31,433 nucleotides of DNA from Dehalococcoidia bacterium (GCA_007571275.1 RKRS01000093.1:1-31433), one strand, 5' to 3'; shown: positions 6,273 through 16,465, counted from the first letter of the stretch. The notes: a model not told the origin generated them from the letters alone. Made by a program: numbers and translations.

Positions 6273-9200
6273 ATGGTGTTGGCGCCAATCGGAGACCAGT
6301 CTGCCACTCCTGCACTGACGCAGAGTAGCGAGATCGTTGATTACTCGCGGCTGCCGGAGAAGTACCCGCTGCCCAATCTGATCAAGCTGCTGCGCGATTC
6401 TTACGACTGGTTTCTCGAGGAGGGGCTCAGGGATCTGCTTGAGGAGATGTCGCCGATTGAAGATTTCACCGGCAACCGCATGCAGCTCTATTTCCAGCAT
6501 GACGGTGAAAGTGACGACACCCCGGGTTATGAGTACATCCCGCCCAAGGAGACGCCGCTGGAGTGCCGCCAAAAGGACAAGACCTACCAGGGCGAGCTAC
6601 GGGTCAAGGTCGGCCTGACCTCGAAGAAGACTGGTGAAAGCAAGCAGCAATGGCTCTATTTCGGTCATCTGCCGCACATGACCGAGACCGGCACGTTCAT
6701 CATCAACGGCGCCGAGCGGGTGGTGGTTTCGCAGCTCGTGCGTTCGCCAGGCGTCTACTTCGGCGCCTCGGTTGACTCGGCCTCGGGCCGCACGCTCTGC
6801 GCGGCCAAGCTGATCCCCTCGCGTGGGGCATGGCTCGAGTTCGAGTCGTCCAACCGCGACGTGCTCACGGTGAAAGTTGACCGCAAGCGCAAGATCGCCG
6901 TGACGACGCTACTGCGAGCGCTGGATGACTCCAGCGACCCGGAGTTCTATGAGCACGGCGACGTTGAGCAGGGCAAGAAGCTCGAACGCAAGCTCGGTAC
7001 CGACGAGCGAATCCTGAAGATGCTGGAAGGGATTGATCTGGAGGATGCCCAGCACCAGTTCCTGGCCACGACGCTGGAAAAGGAAGCGCCTGGCGTCGCC
7101 CCTGAGGATCGCAACAAGGAATGGGCGATGCTTGAGGTCTACAAGCGCTTGCGCCCCGGTGACCCGCCCACGCTGGAGGCGGCCCGCGCGATGCTGGAAG
7201 GCCAATTCTTCAACCCGCGGCGCTACGACCTCGGTCGCGTCGGTCGCTACAAGGTCAACACGCGCCTGACGGCGACGCATGATGAGCTCTTGCCGCGCTG
7301 CGAGCAGCTTGGGCTCGATACTGATCAGGCGGACGCCGACGAAGCTCGTCAGCAGGCGCTCTGGATGCGCGATCTGCTCGCGATCGTTTTCACTCAGGTG
7401 GCAATCAACAACGGCATCCAGAGCGATGACGATATCGACCATCTCGGCAACCGCCGCATCCGCGCCGTCGGTGAACAGCTGCAGAATCAATTCCGCATCG
7501 GCATGGTGCGGATGGAGCGCGTGATCCGCGAGCGGATGACGATCATCGATCCCGATCAGGCCGCGCCGTCAGCGCTGGTCAACATCCGCCCGGTGCAGGC
7601 CGCCGTGAAGGAGTTCTTCGGCGGTCACCAGCTCTCGCAGTTCATGGATCAGACCAATCCCCTGGCGGAGTTGACGCACAAGCGCCGCCTCTCGGCGCTC
7701 GGTCCCGGCGGACTGAGCCGCGATCGGGCCGGTTTCGACGTGCGCGACGTGCACTACTCCCACTACGGCCGCATCTGTCCGATCGAGACGCCTGAGGGCC
7801 CGAACATCGGTCTGATCGGTTCGCTCGCGACCTATGGGGTGCTTAACGATTACGGCTTCATCAAGACGCCATACCGGATCGTGGTCTCGCGGCTGGCGCC
7901 CGCTCATCCGGATCTGATTGGCCGTGTTCTGGCTGAACCGATCGAAGGCGCGGACGGTGAGCTGATCGCTGACGAGGGCGACGAAGTCACGGTTGAGCTG
8001 GCCGAGCGGATCCATGCGGCCAACGACGCGGAAGTACGGATTCGGCCGTACGTCTCCGACGATGTGGTCGAATTGACGGCTGACGATGAGGCCGACGCCG
8101 TCATCGCCCAGGCCAATGCTCGGCTCGACGCTCGTGGATATTTCCTCGACGACCGTGTCGAAGGTCGGCAGGGACGCCGGTTCGAGGAGTTCGCCCGCGA
8201 AGACATCCAGTACATGGACGTCTCGCCGCGCCAGATCGTTTCCGTCGCCGCCTCGCTGATTCCGTTCCTCGAGCACGACGATGCGAACCGCGCGCTGATG
8301 GGCGCGAACATGCAGCGCCAGGCCGTGCCGCTCGTGCGGCCCGAGGCGCCGCTGGTGGGCACTGGCATGGAGCAGCCCGCCGCGCGCGATTCGGGACAGG
8401 TGCTCTCGGCCGAGGCCGACGGCGAGGTTCGCCACGTAACCGCCGAGGCGATCGTCGTGCATTACGACGAAGCGGTTCAGGGCGAGCATCTGCATTCCTA
8501 CTCATTGCTCAAGTTCCTGCGTTCCAATCAGGGCACCTGCATCAATCAGCGCGCGATTGTCTCGGCCGGCGATCGGGTGAGCGCCGGACAGCCGTTGGCT
8601 GACTCGTCATCTACCGACCAAGGCCGTCTGGCGCTGGGCCAGAACGTGCTCTGCGCTTTCATGTCCTGGGAGGGGTACAACTTCGAGGACGCGGTGATCG
8701 TTTCCGAGCGTCTGGTGCAGAACCACAAGTTCACCTCGATCCACATGTCCAAACATGAGGTCGGGGCGCGCGAGACGAAACTCGGCAATGAGGAGATCAC
8801 CCGCGATATTCCCAATGTCGCTGATGAGTCGCTGGCTCATCTCGACGTCGAGGGCATCGTGCGGATCGGCGCGGAGGTGCGTCCCGGCGACATCCTGGTC
8901 GGGAAGATCACGCCCAAGGGTGAAACCGAACTGACTGCCGAGGAGAAGCTGCTGCGGGCGATTTTCGGCGAGAAGGCGCGGGAGGTAAAGGACACCTCGC
9001 TGCGCGTCTCGCACGGCGTGCGCGGCGTCGTCGTCGACGTGCGCGTCTTCAACCGCGACGAAGAGGACGAACTCCCGGCCGGTATGCAGAAACTGGTGCG
9101 CGTCACGATCGCCGAGCGGCGCAAGCTGCAGGTCGGCGACAAGATGGCCGGGCGGCATGGCAACAAGGGCGTGATCTCCACGATTCTGCCCGTCGAGGAC

Positions 9201-10256
9201 ATGCCCCACCTCGAAGACGGCACGCCGATTGATGTGGTGCTCTCCCCGATCGGCGTGCCCTCGCGCATGAACCTGGGCCAGATTCTCGAAACCCAGCTGG
9301 GTTGGGCCGCCAACCAGCTGGGCTTCCGCGCAATTACGCCCGTCTTTGACGGAGCGTCCGAGGATGAGCTGCAGGACGCGCTCGCCCGCGCCTGGTTGGT
9401 GCGTGAAGCGCGCAACGCTCGTGAGTTCAACGGCGCCAATGGCGTTGGGTCTGATGACCAGGAAGAGATTGACCAGCCTGTCGACGCAGTGGAAGCCTCG
9501 GTGCTCGGCGTTGGCGTCGACGAGCGTACGGCCGCCTGGTTGGCGGAACGCAACTACGACGAAGAGACGATTCGGGTCGCCTTCGACCGCAATGACCGCG
9601 ACACCACCGGCGCAGCCAGTCGAATCGCGCTGGCCGAATGGCTGATCGACCACGGCGAGACCCGCGCCGCCCGTCATTGGAGCGACGCCACCCTGGCCGA
9701 GCGCGCGACTCGGATCGAGCGTCAGCAACGCGTCGCCCGCCCGGTGTTCGGTAAGCAGCGGTTGGTGGATGGACGCTCGGGCGAGCTGATCGACCAACCG
9801 GTCACCGTCGGTTACATCTATCTGCTCAAGCTCTCGCACATGGTCGAAGACAAGATTCACGCCCGTTCGACCGGCCCATACTCGCTGATCACTCAGCAGC
9901 CGCTGGGCGGCAAGGCGCAATTCGGCGGGCAGCGTTTCGGTGAGATGGAGGTCTGGGCGCTCGAAGCTTACGGCGCGGCCAACATCCTGCAGGAGCTGTT
10001 GACCGTGAAGTCCGATGACATCGTTGGTCGGGTCAAGGCCTATGAGGCGATCGTGAAGGGCGAGCCGGTGATCGACGCGGCGATGCCGGAGTCGTTCCGC
10101 GTGTTGCTGCGTGAGCTGCAGAGCCTGGGCCTGCACGTCGAGGTGCGTAACCAGGAAGATGAAGCGATGGTGCTTGAAGTGCCCAGCCGCGACGAAATGC
10201 CGCAACTGGGCGTGAATCTGTCCGGATTCGAAGGAGAGGATGTGACCAGTGCTTGA
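6273..10256 (+). CDS. rpoB: DNA-directed RNA polymerase subunit beta
   Basis: 1327 aa. It forms, with beta', the catalytic cleft of RNA polymerase. An excellent GAGGAGG lies 7 nt before ATG 6273. The fork and rifampicin region is intact (residues 450-474, QLSQFMDQTNPLAELTHKRR), followed by ALGPGGLSRDRAGFDVRDVH and PIETPEGPNIGLI. GDKMAGRHGNKGV carries active-site lysines K957 and K965 (E. coli K1065 and K1073). The C-terminus has DGRSGELIDQPVTVGY, HARSTGPYSLITQQPLGGKA and MEVWALEAYGAANILQE. Between FDGA (1025-1028) and GKQRLVDGRSG (1160 onward) is a charged stretch of about 130 residues where E. coli has only about 20, a probable lineage-specific insertion. Residues equivalent to E. coli Q513, D516, H526 and S531 are the sensitive type, so rifampicin binding is predicted. 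The gene overlaps rpoC by 8 bp. Confidence 0.98.
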   Translation: MVLAPIGDQSATPALTQSSEIVDYSRLPEKYPLPNLIKLLRDSYDWFLEEGLRDLLEEMSPIEDFTGNRMQLYFQHDGESDDTPGYEYIPPKETPLECRQKDKTYQGELRVKVGLTSKKTGESKQQWLYFGHLPHMTETGTFIINGAERVVVSQLVRSPGVYFGASVDSASGRTLCAAKLIPSRGAWLEFESSNRDVLTVKVDRKRKIAVTTLLRALDDSSDPEFYEHGDVEQGKKLERKLGTDERILKMLEGIDLEDAQHQFLATTLEKEAPGVAPEDRNKEWAMLEVYKRLRPGDPPTLEAARAMLEGQFFNPRRYDLGRVGRYKVNTRLTATHDELLPRCEQLGLDTDQADADEARQQALWMRDLLAIVFTQVAINNGIQSDDDIDHLGNRRIRAVGEQLQNQFRIGMVRMERVIRERMTIIDPDQAAPSALVNIRPVQAAVKEFFGGHQLSQFMDQTNPLAELTHKRRLSALGPGGLSRDRAGFDVRDVHYSHYGRICPIETPEGPNIGLIGSLATYGVLNDYGFIKTPYRIVVSRLAPAHPDLIGRVLAEPIEGADGELIADEGDEVTVELAERIHAANDAEVRIRPYVSDDVVELTADDEADAVIAQANARLDARGYFLDDRVEGRQGRRFEEFAREDIQYMDVSPRQIVSVAASLIPFLEHDDANRALMGANMQRQAVPLVRPEAPLVGTGMEQPAARDSGQVLSAEADGEVRHVTAEAIVVHYDEAVQGEHLHSYSLLKFLRSNQGTCINQRAIVSAGDRVSAGQPLADSSSTDQGRLALGQNVLCAFMSWEGYNFEDAVIVSERLVQNHKFTSIHMSKHEVGARETKLGNEEITRDIPNVADESLAHLDVEGIVRIGAEVRPGDILVGKITPKGETELTAEEKLLRAIFGEKAREVKDTSLRVSHGVRGVVVDVRVFNRDEEDELPAGMQKLVRVTIAERRKLQVGDKMAGRHGNKGVISTILPVEDMPHLEDGTPIDVVLSPIGVPSRMNLGQILETQLGWAANQLGFRAITPVFDGASEDELQDALARAWLVREARNAREFNGANGVGSDDQEEIDQPVDAVEASVLGVGVDERTAAWLAERNYDEETIRVAFDRNDRDTTGAASRIALAEWLIDHGETRAARHWSDATLAERATRIERQQRVARPVFGKQRLVDGRSGELIDQPVTVGYIYLLKLSHMVEDKIHARSTGPYSLITQQPLGGKAQFGGQRFGEMEVWALEAYGAANILQELLTVKSDDIVGRVKAYEAIVKGEPVIDAAMPESFRVLLRELQSLGLHVEVRNQEDEAMVLEVPSRDEMPQLGVNLSGFEGEDVTSA

Positions 10257-13200
10257 GACTCGCAGCACGGAGACCATGCAGATCACTCTGGCTTCGCCGG
10301 AGAAGATCCGTGACTGGTCCTACGGCGAGGTGCTAAAGCCGGAGACGATCAATTACCGCACCCTGAAGCCAGAGAAAGACGGACTCTTCTGCGAGAAGAT
10401 ATTCGGCCCGCAGAAGGATTTCGAGTGCGCCTGTGGGAAGTTCAAGCGGGTCCGCTACAAGGGTGTGATCTGCGACAAGTGCGGCGTCGAGGTGACGCGC
10501 TCCAAGGTGCGCCGCGAGCGCATGGGCCACGTCGAACTGGCTGCGCCGGTGTCACATATCTGGTTCGTCAAGGGCACGCCTGGACGGATCGCGCTGCTGC
10601 TCGACCTCTCGCCACGCAAGCTCGAGAAGGTCATCTACTTCGCGCAGTACATCATCACGCACGTCAATGAGGATGAGAAGGCCAAAGCGGTCGAATATCT
10701 GCGTATGGACGCGGAAGATGCGATCGAGGACTTCCGCGAGAAATCGACTGAGACCCAGGAGAAGTTGAGTCAGGCGCGCGAGCGGCTGTTTGCCGAGATC
10801 GCATTGCGCACCGAGGCCGATACGGCGGAGGTGAAGGAGCGGATTCGCTCCATCGTCAAGGGTCTGCGCGAGGACGCCAGCTCAGTGCGCGAGGTGATCG
10901 CGGAGTTTGACGGCAAGAAGGCGCGCCGCAATCTGAAGCTGGGTGACGCGGTCTTCGCCAAGCGCGGCGATCCGATCATCTCCGAAGTGATGAACGCAGA
11001 CCTCGATGTCCAGCTGGCCGCGGCGGTCGCCCGCCACCAGGCGATCGGCGACGAAGAGATCGCCCAGATCAACGCGCTGGCCGAAGCCGAGAAACAGGAG
11101 GTGGCCGAGAACGTCGCCGAGCAGGAGGAGCGCCTGCGCGAACAGCTCGAGAGTCTCGAGCAGCGGGCTCAGGAAGAGCTTGAGGCGAGGATTCGTGAAG
11201 ACCTGGATCCGCTCCTCGACCCGGTCACGACCGGCAACTTTGACGCCGCCATCCTGCCCGAGCAGCGCGCCGAGGAACTGATGGAGCGCTATCCGGGCGT
11301 GGTCCGTTGTGAGATGGGCGCTGAGGCGATCCTCTCGCTCGTCTCGCGGATGGATCTCGACGCCACCGCCGAAGCGCTCAAGATCGAAGTGCAGACCAAA
11401 GCCGGTCAACGCCGTAAGAAGGCGATGAAGCGACTCAAGGTCGTTGATGGTTTGCGTAAGTCGACCAACTCGCCGCAGTGGATGTTCTTCCGCGCGTTGC
11501 CGGTGTTGCCGCCCGACCTGCGACCGATGGTCCAGCTCGACGGCGGCCGCTTCGCCACCTCTGACCTGAACGACCTCTATCGCCGCGTGATCAACCGCAA
11601 CAATCGACTCAAGCGGCTGATCGAGCTGGGCGCGCCCGAGATCATCATCCGTAACGAAAAGCGGATGCTGCAGGAAGCGGTTGACTCGCTGATCGACAAC
11701 GGACGCCGAGGCCGCCCCGTGACCGGGTCTGGCAGTCACCGACTGAAGTCGCTCTCGGACATGCTCAAGGGCAAGCAGGGTCGGTTCCGCCAGAACCTGT
11801 TGGGCAAGCGCGTCGACTACGCCGGTCGTTCGGTGATTGTCGTCGGCCCCGAGCTCAAGCTGCATCAGTGCGGTCTGCCCCGTCGCATGGCACTGGAACT
11901 GTTCAAGCCGTTCTTGATGTACGCGCTGGTCAAGGAAGAACGGGCGGCTAATATCAAGTCGGCCAAGCGTATGGTCGAGCGTGGCCATGACGACGTTTGG
12001 GAAGTGCTGGAAAGCGTCGTCAAGCAGCGACCGGTGCTGCTCAACCGGGCGCCCACCCTGCACCGACTCGGCATCCAGGCCTTCGAGCCTGTGCTGGTCG
12101 ACGGATCGGCGATCCAGATTCACCCGCTCGTCTGCTCGGCGTTCAATGCCGACTTCGACGGCGACCAGATGGCGGTCCACGTGCCGCTCAGCCATGAGTC
12201 GGTGACTGAGGCGCGGCAGGTGATGCTGTCGACCAAGAATCTGCTGCTGCCGTCGAACGGTGAGCCAGTCGTCGCGCCGACGCTGGACATGGTGATTGGT
12301 TGTTACTACCTGACCCTCGAACCTGAGGCTGCGCCTGGCTCCGTTCCCCTGACAACGGGTGACCAGGACGACGCCGTGATCCGCACCTTCCCCTCGTTTG
12401 AGGATGTCCGGCTGCACTACGACCTGCACGCGGTCGGGCTGCACGAACGCATCCTCGTACGCGACAAGGTTCGCACTGGCGGGGAAATCGTTGAGACGAC
12501 CGCGGGTCGCGTGATCTTCGACTCGGTCATTCCCAACGAGATTCCGTTCGCCGAGATCAATCATGAGCTGGCCAAGAAGTCGCTTAAAGAACTGATCACG
12601 ATGTGTCATCGGCTGCTGGGACCTGAGGAAACCGCGCTGATGGCTGACCGGATTAAGTCGATCGGCTTCCGTTACGCCACCCAGTCGGGCACGACGATGG
12701 CGATCGACGAGCTGCGCGCGCCCGACGCCAAGCCCGGCTACCTGCAAGACGCGGAGAAACAGGTCGAAGCAATCCGCGACGATTACGGGCTTGGCCTGAT
12801 GACCGAGGATGAGCGGTACACGGCGACCGTCAACGTCTGGCAGACCGTGACCCAACAGGTCAAGGACAAGATCGACGAGCAGCTGAGCGAGCCGGGTTCC
12901 CTGCGACTGATGGTTACCTCAGGAGCCAAGGGAAATCTGGCCCAGGTGACGCAGATGGCTGGCTTGCGCGGCCTGATGTCCGACCCGTCCGGGCGGATCA
13001 TCGAGTTGCCGATTCGTTCCTCGTTCCGCGAAGGCCTCTCGGTGCTGGAGTACTTCATCTCGACTCACGGCGCGCGCAAAGGTTTGGCCGACACGGCGTT
13101 GCGGACTGCGGACTCGGGATACCTCACTCGTCGCCTGATCGATGTCTCACAGGACGTGATCATTCGCGTGCCTGACTGTGTGTCGGACGGCGAGATGATT

Positions 13201-14697
13201 CCCGGGATCACGATCGAGGATCGCGACGAAGACAGCGAGCGCGTGATCACCAAGTTCCGTGAGAGCGTGATGGGTCGCTACACCGCAGCGGCGGTATACG
13301 ACCCGGCCGATCCTGGCAGGGAGTTGCTGGCCGCGAACGCGTTGCTCGACGAACCGACCGTTGAGCGGCTCGTCATGAACCACAACGTGAAATCATTCCA
13401 CGTGCGCTCGCCGATGATCTGCCGTGAGCAGAGCGGTCTCTGCCAGCGTTGCTACGGTCAATCGCTGGCGACCGGTGAGCTGGTGGAGTTGGGCGCTGCG
13501 GTCGGCATCATCGCCGCGCAGAGTATCGGCGAGCCGGGTACGCAGCTGACCATGCGCACTTTCCACACCGGTGGCATTGCCGGAGTGTCCGACATTACTT
13601 CCGGTTTGCCTCGCGTGGTCGAGCTGTTCGAGGCTCGTTCACCGAAAGGCCAGGCGTTGATCGCGGAAATTGACGGCCGTGTTGACGTGCTCACCGATGG
13701 TGAGTTGCGCCGCCTCCGTCTGACCGCTGAGGAAGTGCACCGCGACGAGTATCAGCTACAGCTGCAGACCCGCGTGCTGGTCAAAGACGGCGAAGAGGTC
13801 GAAGCCGGACACCTGCTCGCCCGTTTACCCAGATCAGGTGACGAGGACGAGGATCCGGAAGCGCGGCAAGTCCGCGCACGTGTCGGCGGACGGGTCAGCC
13901 GCAAGCGCGGCTCACGTCTGCTGACCATCTCATACGAGACCAGCGATGCGCGGGAGTACGAATTGCCCGCGACGGCGCGTTTGCGCGTGGCTGAGGGCGA
14001 CGAGGTCGAGGCCGGCGATCCGCTGACCGAAGGTCCGCTCGACCCGCAGGACATGCTCCGCATCCTGGGTGAGGGCGCTGTCCATCGCTACCTGGTCACT
14101 GAGGTGCAGGACGTCTACCGCTCACAGGGCGTCGACATCCACGACAAGCACATTGAGGTGATTGTCCGTCAGATGCTGCGCAAGGTGGAGATCGATGATC
14201 CGGGCGACTCCGACGAGTGGCTCGCCGGCGAGCTGGTTGATCGTCACAAGTACGAGCAGCTCAACCGCGCCCTGGCTGCCGAGCACAAGCATCAGGCGTC
14301 GGCCAAGCCGGTGCTCCTGGGCGTGACCAAGGCCTCGCTCTCGCAGGACAGCTGGCTCTCCGCCGCTTCCTTCCAGGAGACTACGCGGGTCCTCACGGAG
14401 GCCGCGATCACGGGTCAGGTCGACGAGCTCAAGGGGCTCAAGGAAAACGTGATCATCGGCAAGATGATCCCGGCCCGAGCCAAGATCGAGGTGCCGCCGC
14501 TGCCCAAGCCTGAACCGCTGCCACTCGCAGCCGGACTGCCTGGCGCGCCGCCGAGTGGCATCTTCCAGAGCGACGATGATGACGATCTGGGAGACTTCGG
14601 CTTCGGATTTGAAGATGATGACGACCTGGATCTGGTCGGCGTCTCGGCGAGCGGCTACGACACGGAGGGCGGCTACGTCGCCTTGCCCGACGAGTAG
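10249..14697 (+). CDS. rpoC: DNA-directed RNA polymerase subunit beta'
   Basis: 1482 aa. It carries the catalytic centre NADFDGD (633-639, with D635, D637 and D639 holding Mg2+). The first zinc site uses C60, C62, C75 and C78 (CACGKFK ... CDKCGVEV), the second C977, C1058, C1065 and C1068. The bridge-helix and trigger-loop region is present (GEPGTQLTMRTFHTGGIA). Between YFAQYIITHV (about 125-135) and MGAEAILSLVSRMDLD (about 360) lie about 225 residues, against about 50 in E. coli. Most of this is helical and glutamate-rich (EKQEVAENVAEQEERLREQL), a coiled-coil-like insertion at the site where other phyla also carry insertions. The C-terminus ends in a strongly acidic tail (SDDDDDLGDFGFGFEDDDD). 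GTG 10249 is the likely start, with AGGA 8 nt upstream and an 8-bp overlap with rpoB; ATG 10276 is an alternative. Confidence 0.98.
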   Translation: MLETRSTETMQITLASPEKIRDWSYGEVLKPETINYRTLKPEKDGLFCEKIFGPQKDFECACGKFKRVRYKGVICDKCGVEVTRSKVRRERMGHVELAAPVSHIWFVKGTPGRIALLLDLSPRKLEKVIYFAQYIITHVNEDEKAKAVEYLRMDAEDAIEDFREKSTETQEKLSQARERLFAEIALRTEADTAEVKERIRSIVKGLREDASSVREVIAEFDGKKARRNLKLGDAVFAKRGDPIISEVMNADLDVQLAAAVARHQAIGDEEIAQINALAEAEKQEVAENVAEQEERLREQLESLEQRAQEELEARIREDLDPLLDPVTTGNFDAAILPEQRAEELMERYPGVVRCEMGAEAILSLVSRMDLDATAEALKIEVQTKAGQRRKKAMKRLKVVDGLRKSTNSPQWMFFRALPVLPPDLRPMVQLDGGRFATSDLNDLYRRVINRNNRLKRLIELGAPEIIIRNEKRMLQEAVDSLIDNGRRGRPVTGSGSHRLKSLSDMLKGKQGRFRQNLLGKRVDYAGRSVIVVGPELKLHQCGLPRRMALELFKPFLMYALVKEERAANIKSAKRMVERGHDDVWEVLESVVKQRPVLLNRAPTLHRLGIQAFEPVLVDGSAIQIHPLVCSAFNADFDGDQMAVHVPLSHESVTEARQVMLSTKNLLLPSNGEPVVAPTLDMVIGCYYLTLEPEAAPGSVPLTTGDQDDAVIRTFPSFEDVRLHYDLHAVGLHERILVRDKVRTGGEIVETTAGRVIFDSVIPNEIPFAEINHELAKKSLKELITMCHRLLGPEETALMADRIKSIGFRYATQSGTTMAIDELRAPDAKPGYLQDAEKQVEAIRDDYGLGLMTEDERYTATVNVWQTVTQQVKDKIDEQLSEPGSLRLMVTSGAKGNLAQVTQMAGLRGLMSDPSGRIIELPIRSSFREGLSVLEYFISTHGARKGLADTALRTADSGYLTRRLIDVSQDVIIRVPDCVSDGEMIPGITIEDRDEDSERVITKFRESVMGRYTAAAVYDPADPGRELLAANALLDEPTVERLVMNHNVKSFHVRSPMICREQSGLCQRCYGQSLATGELVELGAAVGIIAAQSIGEPGTQLTMRTFHTGGIAGVSDITSGLPRVVELFEARSPKGQALIAEIDGRVDVLTDGELRRLRLTAEEVHRDEYQLQLQTRVLVKDGEEVEAGHLLARLPRSGDEDEDPEARQVRARVGGRVSRKRGSRLLTISYETSDAREYELPATARLRVAEGDEVEAGDPLTEGPLDPQDMLRILGEGAVHRYLVTEVQDVYRSQGVDIHDKHIEVIVRQMLRKVEIDDPGDSDEWLAGELVDRHKYEQLNRALAAEHKHQASAKPVLLGVTKASLSQDSWLSAASFQETTRVLTEAAITGQVDELKGLKENVIIGKMIPARAKIEVPPLPKPEPLPLAAGLPGAPPSGIFQSDDDDDLGDFGFGFEDDDDLDLVGVSASGYDTEGGYVALPDE

Positions 14698-14725
14698 GAC
14701 GTCGGCGCTCAGAGAACGCACAATG

Positions 14726-14760
14726 CAAAGGCCCCCGACTCTCAGAGTCGGGGGCCTTTG
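14726..14760. terminator. Bidirectional terminator between rpoC and groEL
   Basis: A perfect 16-bp inverted repeat (14726-14741 and 14745-14760) with a 3-nt loop. It begins CAAAGGCCCCC and ends GGGGGCCTTTG, so each strand ends in TTTG at the base of a very GC-rich stem. It sits 28 nt past the rpoC stop and 33 nt past the groEL stop on the other strand. Its symmetry suits termination of both convergent transcripts, although no long T-run follows on either side. Confidence 0.88.
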
Positions 14761-14792
14761 TGATAGCTCCTGAGAGCTGAGGACAATCGGTG

Positions 14793-16421
14793 TTAGTAGT
14801 CCATCCCCATGTCGGGCATGCCGGCGGGCATCGTCGGCGCTTCGGGGATTTCGGCGACGAGGCTCTCGGTGGTGAGCACCATGCCCGCGATCGAGACGGC
14901 GTTTTCGAGCGCTGAGCGTGTCACCTTGACCGGGTCCACGATGCCATATTCGATCAGGTTGCCGTAGCGGTCGAGCTTGGCGTCGTAGCCGTGCGTGTCC
15001 TCGTCGACCTTGCGGATCCTGCCGATCACGACCGAGCCTTCCTGGCCGGCGTTGAAAGCGATCTGGCGGAGCGGCGACTCGAGGGCGGTGCGCAGCAGGC
15101 GGACGGCCGTGCGCTGGTCACCGATCGAGTCGGCGTCCATCTGCGCGAGTGCGCGGTCGGCGCGCAGCAGGGCGCAACCGCCGCCGACGACGATGCCCTC
15201 TTCAACAGCCGCGCGGGTCGCTGAGAGCGCGTCTTCGAGCTTCGCCTTCTTTTCCTTGAGTTCGACCTCGGTCGGGGCGCCGACCTTGATCACCGCAACG
15301 CCGCCGGCGAGCTTCGCCATGCGTTCCTGCAGCTTCTCGCGGTCGAAGTCGGAAGCGGTGACGTCGATCTGGGACTTGATTTCCTTGATGCGGTCTTGGA
15401 TCGCTTCGTCGGTGCCGTTGCCTTCGACGATGGTGGTGTCGTCCTTGGAGGAGACGATGCGGCGGGCGCGGCCGAGGTCGGCGACCTGGGTCTGCTCGAG
15501 CGTGCGGCCCAGTTCCTCGGTGATCAGGGTGCCGCCGGTCAGCACGGCGATGTCTTCCAACATGGCCTTGCGACGCTCGCCGAAGCCGGGCGCCTTGACC
15601 GCGAGCACGTTGATCGTGCCGCGCATCTTGTTCACGACGAGCGTGGCCAGCGCTTCACCGTCGACGTCGTCGGCGATGATCACGAAGTTGCGTGTGATCT
15701 GGAGCAGCTTCTCCATCAGCGGGACGACGTCCTGGACGGCGGAGATCTTGCGGTCAGTGATCAGGATGTAGGGGTCGTCGATCGCCGCTTCCATGCGCTC
15801 ATTGTTGGAGACGAAGTACGGTGAGACGTATCCGCGGTCGAGCTGCATGCCCTCGGTGAACTCGGTCTCCATGCGGATCCCTTGTCCCTCTTCGACGGTG
15901 ATCACGCCATCCTTGCCGACCTTCTCCATCACGTCGGCAATGATGTCGCCGATTTCTTCGTTGTCGCCGGAGATGGTGGCGACCGCGGCGATCTCTTCCT
16001 TCTTCTCTACGGGCTCGGCCATGTCGCGGAGTTCGTCCACGACGGCGCGCAGGCCGTGGTCGAGGCCGCGCTTGAGCGCCATCGGGTCGGCCCCGGCGGC
16101 GACGTTGCGCAGGCCCTCGGTCACGATCGCCTGGGCGAGGACGGTGGCGGTGGTCGTTCCGTCGCCGGCGACGTCGTTGGTGCGGATCGAGACCTCTTTG
16201 GCGAGCTGGGCGCCCATGTTGCGGAACGGCTCATCGAGCTCGATCTCGCGGGCGATGGTGACGCCGTCGTTGATGATCAGCGGCGCACCGAACTTCTTGT
16301 CGAGGACGACGTTGCGGCCGCGGGGGCCGAGCGTGACCTTGACGGTGTTGGCGAGAGCGTCGACACCTTCGCGCAATGCCTTGCGCGCATCCATGTCGAA
16401 CGCGAGTTGCTTACCGGCCAT
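14793..16421 (-). CDS. groL: Chaperonin GroEL (60 kDa)
   Basis: 542 aa, full length. It assembles into a double heptameric ring that folds proteins in the cytoplasm using ATP, capped by GroES. Visible signatures are TVKVTLGPRGRNVVLDKKFG (residues 27-45), IINDGVTIAREIEL with D52, NDVAGDGTTTATVLAQ with D87, the intermediate/apical region, and DALSATRAAVEEGIVVGGG near the start of the C-terminal equatorial part. The usual KEVASKTND reads KEVSIRTND. The C-terminal Gly-Met tail is short (MPAGMPDMGMDY). AGGAG precedes ATG 16421. It lies 44 bp downstream of groES, in one operon controlled by the CIRCE element upstream of groES, and ends at the shared terminator with rpoC. Only one groEL is in this window. 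Confidence 0.98.
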   Translation of the reverse strand: MAGKQLAFDMDARKALREGVDALANTVKVTLGPRGRNVVLDKKFGAPLIINDGVTIAREIELDEPFRNMGAQLAKEVSIRTNDVAGDGTTTATVLAQAIVTEGLRNVAAGADPMALKRGLDHGLRAVVDELRDMAEPVEKKEEIAAVATISGDNEEIGDIIADVMEKVGKDGVITVEEGQGIRMETEFTEGMQLDRGYVSPYFVSNNERMEAAIDDPYILITDRKISAVQDVVPLMEKLLQITRNFVIIADDVDGEALATLVVNKMRGTINVLAVKAPGFGERRKAMLEDIAVLTGGTLITEELGRTLEQTQVADLGRARRIVSSKDDTTIVEGNGTDEAIQDRIKEIKSQIDVTASDFDREKLQERMAKLAGGVAVIKVGAPTEVELKEKKAKLEDALSATRAAVEEGIVVGGGCALLRADRALAQMDADSIGDQRTAVRLLRTALESPLRQIAFNAGQEGSVVIGRIRKVDEDTHGYDAKLDRYGNLIEYGIVDPVKVTRSALENAVSIAGMVLTTESLVAEIPEAPTMPAGMPDMGMDY

Positions 16422-16465
16422 GTTTACTCCTGAGTGTGATCAGCGGTCAGCGGTCGCGCGCTGAA

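Noticed and set aside
8607..10286. Long open frame (559 codons) on the minus strand opposite rpoB
   Set aside because: It lies antisense to strongly conserved rpoB sequence and shows no domain. Such frames are common opposite GC-rich genes.
10882..12855. Long open frame (657 codons) on the minus strand opposite rpoC
   Set aside because: It is antisense to the conserved core of rpoC, with no recognisable motif and a composition expected from the reverse of biased codons.
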